From positions 15,710,240 to 15,774,239 of the forward strand of contig NC_085878.1 in the NCBI RefSeq assembly GCF_034702125.1: DNA of 64,000 nucleotides. The letters are read 5' to 3'. Shown here one piece after another: positions 58,919-64,000 of the stretch (its first letter is position 1; the number at the start of each line of letters is the position of its first letter). Position numbers and translations under genes: made by a program. The notes beneath the pieces were generated by a model. That model had not been told where the DNA came from. It worked only from the letters and a program-made list of their open reading frames with translations, and searched no databases. This DNA comes from Engraulis encrasicolus (lineage: Eukaryota; Chordata; Actinopteri; Clupeiformes; Engraulidae).

Positions 58919-59287
58919 ACTGGAAACTCTACTACGCCCAGCAAGGGCATCGAGAAGGCGGCGAAAGCCTCGCGGAGTGTACCCAACACGAAGAAGGATA
59001 AGGACGGAACGAGTGCGAAGAGCAAGAAGGAGAAGGAGGTTCTAGGGGGTCCCGTGGCGGTGGTCGCCATCGAGAGGGAACCCGCAGCGCCGGCGCAAGC
59101 ACATGGAGGTACTCGGAACGCCTCCTTTGAGAACACTCAGAGTGCGGTGGACTCGACTGAGGCCGAGGAACATGGGAATAACACGTTGGAGCCCGTAGGG
59201 ATTGTACCCCCGCTGGCTATTAAATCTGAGCCTGAGGAACTGGACAATAGTGAATGCAGACCTCTGAAGAAGGTGAAAAATGAAAAG
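58496..59287 (+). CDS. znf609: Zinc finger protein 609, first coding exon (264 codons, partial)
   Basis: The N-terminal sequence [14 protein letters not shown], then [20 protein letters not shown] (about residues 17-36), [14 protein letters not shown] and [20 protein letters not shown], is the conserved N-terminus of the ZNF608/ZNF609 family. The LPDNIKFV and PQGKE segments fit ZNF609 better than ZNF608. ZNF609 is a nuclear C2H2 zinc-finger protein that binds the cohesin loader NIPBL and Integrator and acts in transcriptional control of neural and muscle genes (family knowledge). This exon holds only the acidic start, Ser/Lys-rich stretches, a 13-Ala run (residues 129-141) and a Lys-rich end with [12 protein letters not shown]; the zinc finger lies in later exons outside the window. 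The ATG has A at -3 and is the first ATG after the uORF. The frame ends at AAG|GTAAGG, phase 0. Confidence 0.93.
58880..58918 (+). repeat. (GCA)12 GCC trinucleotide run encoding 13 alanines
   Basis: Twelve GCA codons plus GCC inside znf609, residues 129-141. Pure repeats like this vary in length between individuals. I recall no run of this length at this position in mammalian ZNF609. Confidence 0.9.
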
Positions 59288-62200
59288 GTAAGGCGGACTC
59301 TTTGCTTTTTAGAAGCTGTTTGGTGGCTTTTTGTATTGATATAGATACATTTGGAGGCCTTTAGATGGTTATGGTTTTGTTTTACAGCTTTTCTGAACCA
59401 ACTACGTAAAAGGACAGCAGCTTCAGAGCTGTGCTACGCTGCCCAGCTTTTCCTCGAAGAGACAGGATTGATCTAGAAGGGTCTAGAATGACTGCTGTTT
59501 TGACAGTCACAGTGTTTCCTCCTAATAGTCTCAACATAGCTTTGTGGTGGGGGGAAGGGTTTTGGCTGGCCTTAACTGCTTTCCCTACTGTCACGCTGGG
59601 CTGGGGGGATGGGCATGCTCGTCGGGGCTGGAAGGAGGTCGTTAGATTGCCTTAACCCACAGCTCCATGGGACGGGAAGCTTTTTATGTCTCCCTGGATA
59701 GCTCAGAGGGGGGAAGGAAATCCCAACAAAGAGTTCAGAACTGCTTGCCAAATGTGGATTTTTTTTACCTGGACTAATTTAGAAGTGTGTTATGCTGATA
59801 ACACGAACACGATTCTATGTTTGTTTCTTTATTAAAAACAAGTCAATGCATAAGTATGGTCATTTACCCGCTATGCTTTGTTGTGGTTCATGTCATTTCA
59901 ATGTTTATTTTATGAAAGTTCACTTCCCGTTCTGTTTTTGGATAGTCAACGTTCTATTCAGTTCTAGCATGGCTTTGTTTTTTAAATCCTTGGGATTTGC
60001 AATGTTTTTCCCCTCATATAAAGTTACTCTACTCTACTCATGCACTGTGCTTTATTAACATCTTTTCAGTTTCAATCATTCATTTCATACATTCATTGAG
60101 ACCGTACTCAGAGCAGTTTGAATTGCGTGCAAGAAAAATCACATACGTAATCCTTCACAGATGTTTGTTTTAACATTGAAATCTCAAAACAACTGAGGGG
60201 AAGCACGAGTGTCTAACGTCTTTCGGTGACTGTAAATAGACCTTGTCTTAGTGCCGGGGAGGGTGTGGAATGTTTAGCCTTTCCCCACGAGAGAGGCGTG
60301 CTTGTTTTCTCGCCCGCGATTTGTCTGGCAGGTAGGCCAACCCCATTAACAGGCTCTTTTTTAAGTGTTAAGGAGAGTATCTGTGACGGGGGCAAGAAGC
60401 TGACAACGCTGACTGCTGTTGCTGCTGCTGCCTGTTCAGTGCTGAATAGCAGCGTAGTCTATGGGTTCACTTGACTGCATAGCTTTTGTATGTGACCACA
60501 CACGGCGGGAGGGAAGTAGGGAGGGAGGGAGCTCTCTGCATTTCTTTCCTCCTCTCCTAAGCCTCAAATATCTCTGCAGGAATGTTAAGTTAACTAAATC
60601 CCACAAGGAAGACATGCCATACAGATATGTTGCCATGACCCTCCCCAGAGCTCTGTACTCCTACACCGATTGTACTCGGCACGCTGTCTTAACTATGGCC
60701 CTCTAGTCTCTACGTCTTAGGCAGGATAATTGAATTGGTTTGTCAAGGGCTTTTTTTGTTTTCTTGTGTTCATGCGTCCTCATAAAGCTGTGAAGACAAA
60801 CGTTGCCCTGACAGCAGCAACCCGTAGCACAACACATACCACGCAACTGAAATATCCTGAGTGAGTTATACATGCAGGCTAGTGCAGCGCTCTCGATACT
60901 CACGAGAGCCAACTGCCAGCTCTGGTTTTGTTCAGCCTTGTTCAACCAGGGGTACTCTACTGTACTGGCTTTCTCAAAGCGGTTCTGTTTTCAAAGCACC
61001 AGCGTGCAACTTGAGATTACGAGCTTCTTGCTCTGCTTTTCATCTGTGTACCGTACTTGATCAAGCACTGTTAATTGAATGAGTGAGTGAAGAAGACGTC
61101 AAGGTGCTGCACTGTCTTGTCTGTCTCTAGGCTGCTGTGCTGTGTATTGGAAGTTTCTCAAGAGCTCGCACCATGCGTTTCTACTCTTCCCTACCCGGAT
61201 GTGTGTTTTTCCCAATACAATGTTCAACATTAATTGTTCAGCAAATGCACGCCCTTCACCCATCCCCAAAGCACATGGGAGACAATACATTTGGAAGCAA
61301 GCGTAGACTGTGAAGAGTGGGGATTTGCGATGAAAAACAACATCTTTTTATTTTTGCAATATACAGAGGTCACACTTCATTTTTTTTTTTTAACCATCTT
61401 TCCTCTTCAATTTCACAGTTGATAATTTAATCAGGCTCTCTCTGAGGTCTTTCATGGCTCTCCTCTACCCCCCTCTCTCTTCCCACACAATGGGCTTTCC
61501 ACTTTATTGATCTGGTTATGGTGGTCATGGTGACAAGGTCTTTGGGGTGTTTTCAGTCTTGCTGCTCTGAGAAATGTGCTCTCATTCGGCTCTCTTCCTC
61601 TCTCTCGCTACTCCTAAGCCTTGATGGAGGATTTTTGGTCCTCCAGGAATATATTTTATCGGGGGCACTTTTGTGCTTTATTTGGTTGTCTTGTGTGAGA
61701 GTAGCCTACTTAACCCCCGTGTAAAGCTTTAATGAAAAGACTTCACTGCTTGGAGCTATTTCTTTCACAGACATTACCATGTAAGGACACAGACTTCAGG
61801 TTTTGGTTTTTCACGGAGAACAGGCGTTAATCTATGCCGACTGGATTAAAATGTTAACATGAGCCCAAACTCAAATATGAATCATTGTTGGTTTTGCCAG
61901 TAAGCAGAGGATGGCGGTTACAAAACAAACATTTGGCTTTACATTGGACTCAGCAGTATTTTCTTAGACAGATTCTGGTTATTGATTCATCACGCCATGT
62001 TGTCAGGGTGGAAAAACATTCAGTGCCCATCTGTAAATCATCAAGTCCACTTTCAAATATGGTTTATACAGCATGTGCTGTGCTGAATGGCTGAAGGGTT
62101 ACTGAAAAGATGACACAGAAATGAACAGGAGTGGTGTAATCAAATACATGTGAAGTGTTATTAGGCTATAGGCTACAATCATAGTCATGAAAATAAATCA

Positions 62201-64000
62201 GATTTTTGCATAGATGGAAGCGACTGTGAAGGGAGTCACCGGATAGCTCATCAAATGCTGTCATCATTACCGCAGCCTCTTAAGAAAAGGGGAATTCGGC
62301 AAGGATTCATCACCCCTTTAACCAGCTCTCTTGTGCCAAGGGGGTAGTGAATGTCAAAAGGCCTCGTAGCTCTTGCCTATTTTTCTGTGTCTCAGGGTGT
62401 TCAGTGTCACCACATTGTTGCCCCGCATAAAGGGAAGGAGAGCACACTGACTCCATCCCCAGCAGCCCCCTATTCACAGGATGGCTACAGGGATGCAGAT
62501 TACGGCTTAGATCTCTAAAACAGATTCCCCATCCCCCACTCACATGGCGAGAGCAGAGTAGAGCGTGGCTGGCCGGGCTGGGGAGGAGCTGCACCCAGAC
62601 GGCTTGGCTGACTGAGGCCATTCATTGGGGCATGCTGTGAGACATCCAAGTCACCATGTTCCAGGAACGTTTGTCTGTGGGTGTGTGTCTGTGTGTATGA
62701 CTCAAATTCTTGATATCACTTTCCTATTCTCCACTCACCCATGAGCTCTCCACGGAGAGAGTGTTTTGTATTGTTTATCCATGGCATCTGATTGGTGAGA
62801 TCCTCCAATCTCCATTGAGAATTGGGTGTTTCTATGCGTATTCCTCTATGTATTTTTCTGTGTAGTGGAGCCTAAAGGGAATTAGGAGGAGTTCTAAGAC
62901 TCCAAGCCCAATATAGATCAAATGCAGCAAGCTGAACAATTTGCCAGCTAGAGACTTTTTAGATGATGAGGAACTCGCCGGAATGAGGACAAAGAATAGG
63001 AAGTGGTGGAGTGTGTTCCCTTTGGAAACAACGCTGCTGCAGACGCTTCACTACTATTAGCACTGTGTTGTTTTGTAGGCGATGCCTTTTTAAGGATTGC
63101 TTTTTTCTTTTACTACTGGTGTGTTTGTTTTAGGAGGTGGGTGAGGATGGGGAGGGTTTGCGTTTCTATGGAGCGTGCATTACATGCATTGCTGGTTTTA
63201 TGCCTTATTTCTTCCCCCGAAGTGAACTGCGGCGCAGATCTCCCTGGAGAGAAAAAAACATCACGATGCCCTGATAACACTAACTGAAAAATCTGCACAC
63301 TTTATCTTTTTCAGAGGCAGAAAATGTGCCATGCCGAGTATTTTTTACTCCACGCACATAATCATAGGAAACGGTGTACAGTTCAAACTCCAGTGCCTCA
63401 TAAACAGAGAGCAAGAGAGAGAGCAGGAGAGAAAGAGCTGGTAGGAGGGGGGAAAAATGTACAAGGTCGCAGAACATCTTGGCTCGGCATATTAAAGTGA
63501 TTGCAGAGCAGGGAAACAAAGCCCTTTCATGCCTGGTTTCTCCCCTCCCTCTGCTGTCTCCTAGCTCCTTGCCTGTGTTTGTGAGAGAGAGAGAGAGAGG
63601 AAAGGGAGGGTGGAGAAGAGGAGGAGGAGGGAGGGAGGGAGAGTGAGTGAGGGCGAGAGAGTGTTTGTCTGGCTCAGCATGCAGCAGGCTGAGAGAACAT
63701 GGGGGAAGGGAGAGCCAGAGAGAGAGCTAGAGCGGCGAGCCTGCACTGCTAATTCGGCTCATGAAAGACTTGAGCAGCGAGAGCAGCTGTCTTCCATTGT
63801 CAGCCAGCAAATTTCCAACGTGCCTCGTTTCGCCTCTCGATGCGTGAGTAGAAAAGAAAGCTAGAGGGCAAAACAGAGGGGGAATAAACAAGCATAAGAT
63901 GGATTGATGGGGCAAAGTCGTGGGCCAAGATTTTGTGAATGCTTTAAGTTGGTGCAGTCTTGCTCACTCTCTCACCCTCTCTCTCTCTCGCTCGCTTGCT
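59288..64000 (+). other. znf609 intron (start), noncoding
   Basis: Starts GTAAGGCGGAC. The frame that runs on to 59344 past the donor is intronic read-through. No second coding exon or zinc-finger motif (C..C...H...H) is seen to the window end. Composition is balanced, with few repeats, which is unlike the upstream 58 kb and fits a regulatory-rich first intron. Confidence 0.6.
63560..63843 (+). promoter_or_regulatory. Candidate intronic promoter / alternative first exon
   Basis: A purine-rich GAGAGA/GGAGGG block (63575-63660) is followed by a GC-balanced stretch ending CGATGC|GTGAGT, a strong donor after 63843. An ATG at 63610 (or 63679, same frame) gives an open frame that reaches this donor in phase 0 (78 or 55 codons), the same phase in which the main exon leaves. 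It could supply an alternative N-terminus joined to the next exon. The protein (SSIVSQQISNVPRF near the end) is not recognised. Chance is a real possibility. Confidence 0.3.

Overview
The window is vertebrate nuclear DNA, almost certainly from a teleost fish. It holds one recognisable host coding exon, a very dense load of cut-and-paste and SINE-type repeats of kinds common in teleosts, relics of Tc1/mariner, L1-clade and CR1/L2/Rex-type LINEs, and long dinucleotide microsatellites. I cannot name the species. No bacterial-style operons, CRISPR array, rRNA or true tRNA gene is visible.

The host gene is a znf609 orthologue (zinc finger protein 609) on the + strand. The exon at 58373-59287 carries 123 bases of 5' UTR and the first 264 codons (CDS 58496-59287), ending in phase 0 at a GTAAGG donor. 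No other coding exon is visible, so the ~58 kb upstream is probably an upstream intron and/or intergenic DNA, and 59288-64000 is the start of the next intron. Two weak candidate 5' exons or promoters were noted: a CpG-rich patch at 27960-28251 and a purine-rich patch at 63560-63843. The exon has the architecture of the circularising exon of mammalian ZNF609. If it were back-spliced, the reading frame would cross the junction and stop 13 codons later, giving a 277-codon circular ORF.

Layout: 0-1.8 kb, one hairpin retroposon and three hAT-type MITEs. 1.8-9.6 kb, mostly unique noncoding sequence. 9.7-16 kb, a dispersed repeat, TTAA-flanked foldbacks, microsatellites and a 1.1 kb hAT element. 16.1-20.1 kb, a 3.6 kb long-arm foldback (Mutator-like) with nested insertions. 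20-23.6 kb, SINE and CCAAT-rich sequence. 23.6-27.35 kb, a near-perfect 1861-bp tandem duplication, each unit containing a non-autonomous Tc1-type element. 27.9-33.2 kb, a candidate promoter, hAT MITEs, SINEs and a LINE reverse-transcriptase relic. 34-36 kb, foldbacks, a GT/GA satellite and a broken Tc1 transposon. 37-44 kb, an L1-clade 3' end, a hairpin retroposon with a nested hAT, and several more hATs. 44.5-53.5 kb, foldbacks, SINE, hATs and a palindromic Tc1 nested in a hAT. 53.5-64 kb, mostly unique sequence with znf609.

The most unusual repeat signal is a family of short insertions seen at 92-686, 11651-11929, 18280-18502, 37881-38483, 47073-47371 and 57847-58076. Each starts with a hairpin around a shared core (GAAG..CC ... 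CGAAACGTT type), has a single-copy tail, and is bounded by 14-16 bp direct repeats. The hairpin arms are unrelated between these six copies. This looks like a retroposon family with private inverted arms, and I do not recognise it by name.
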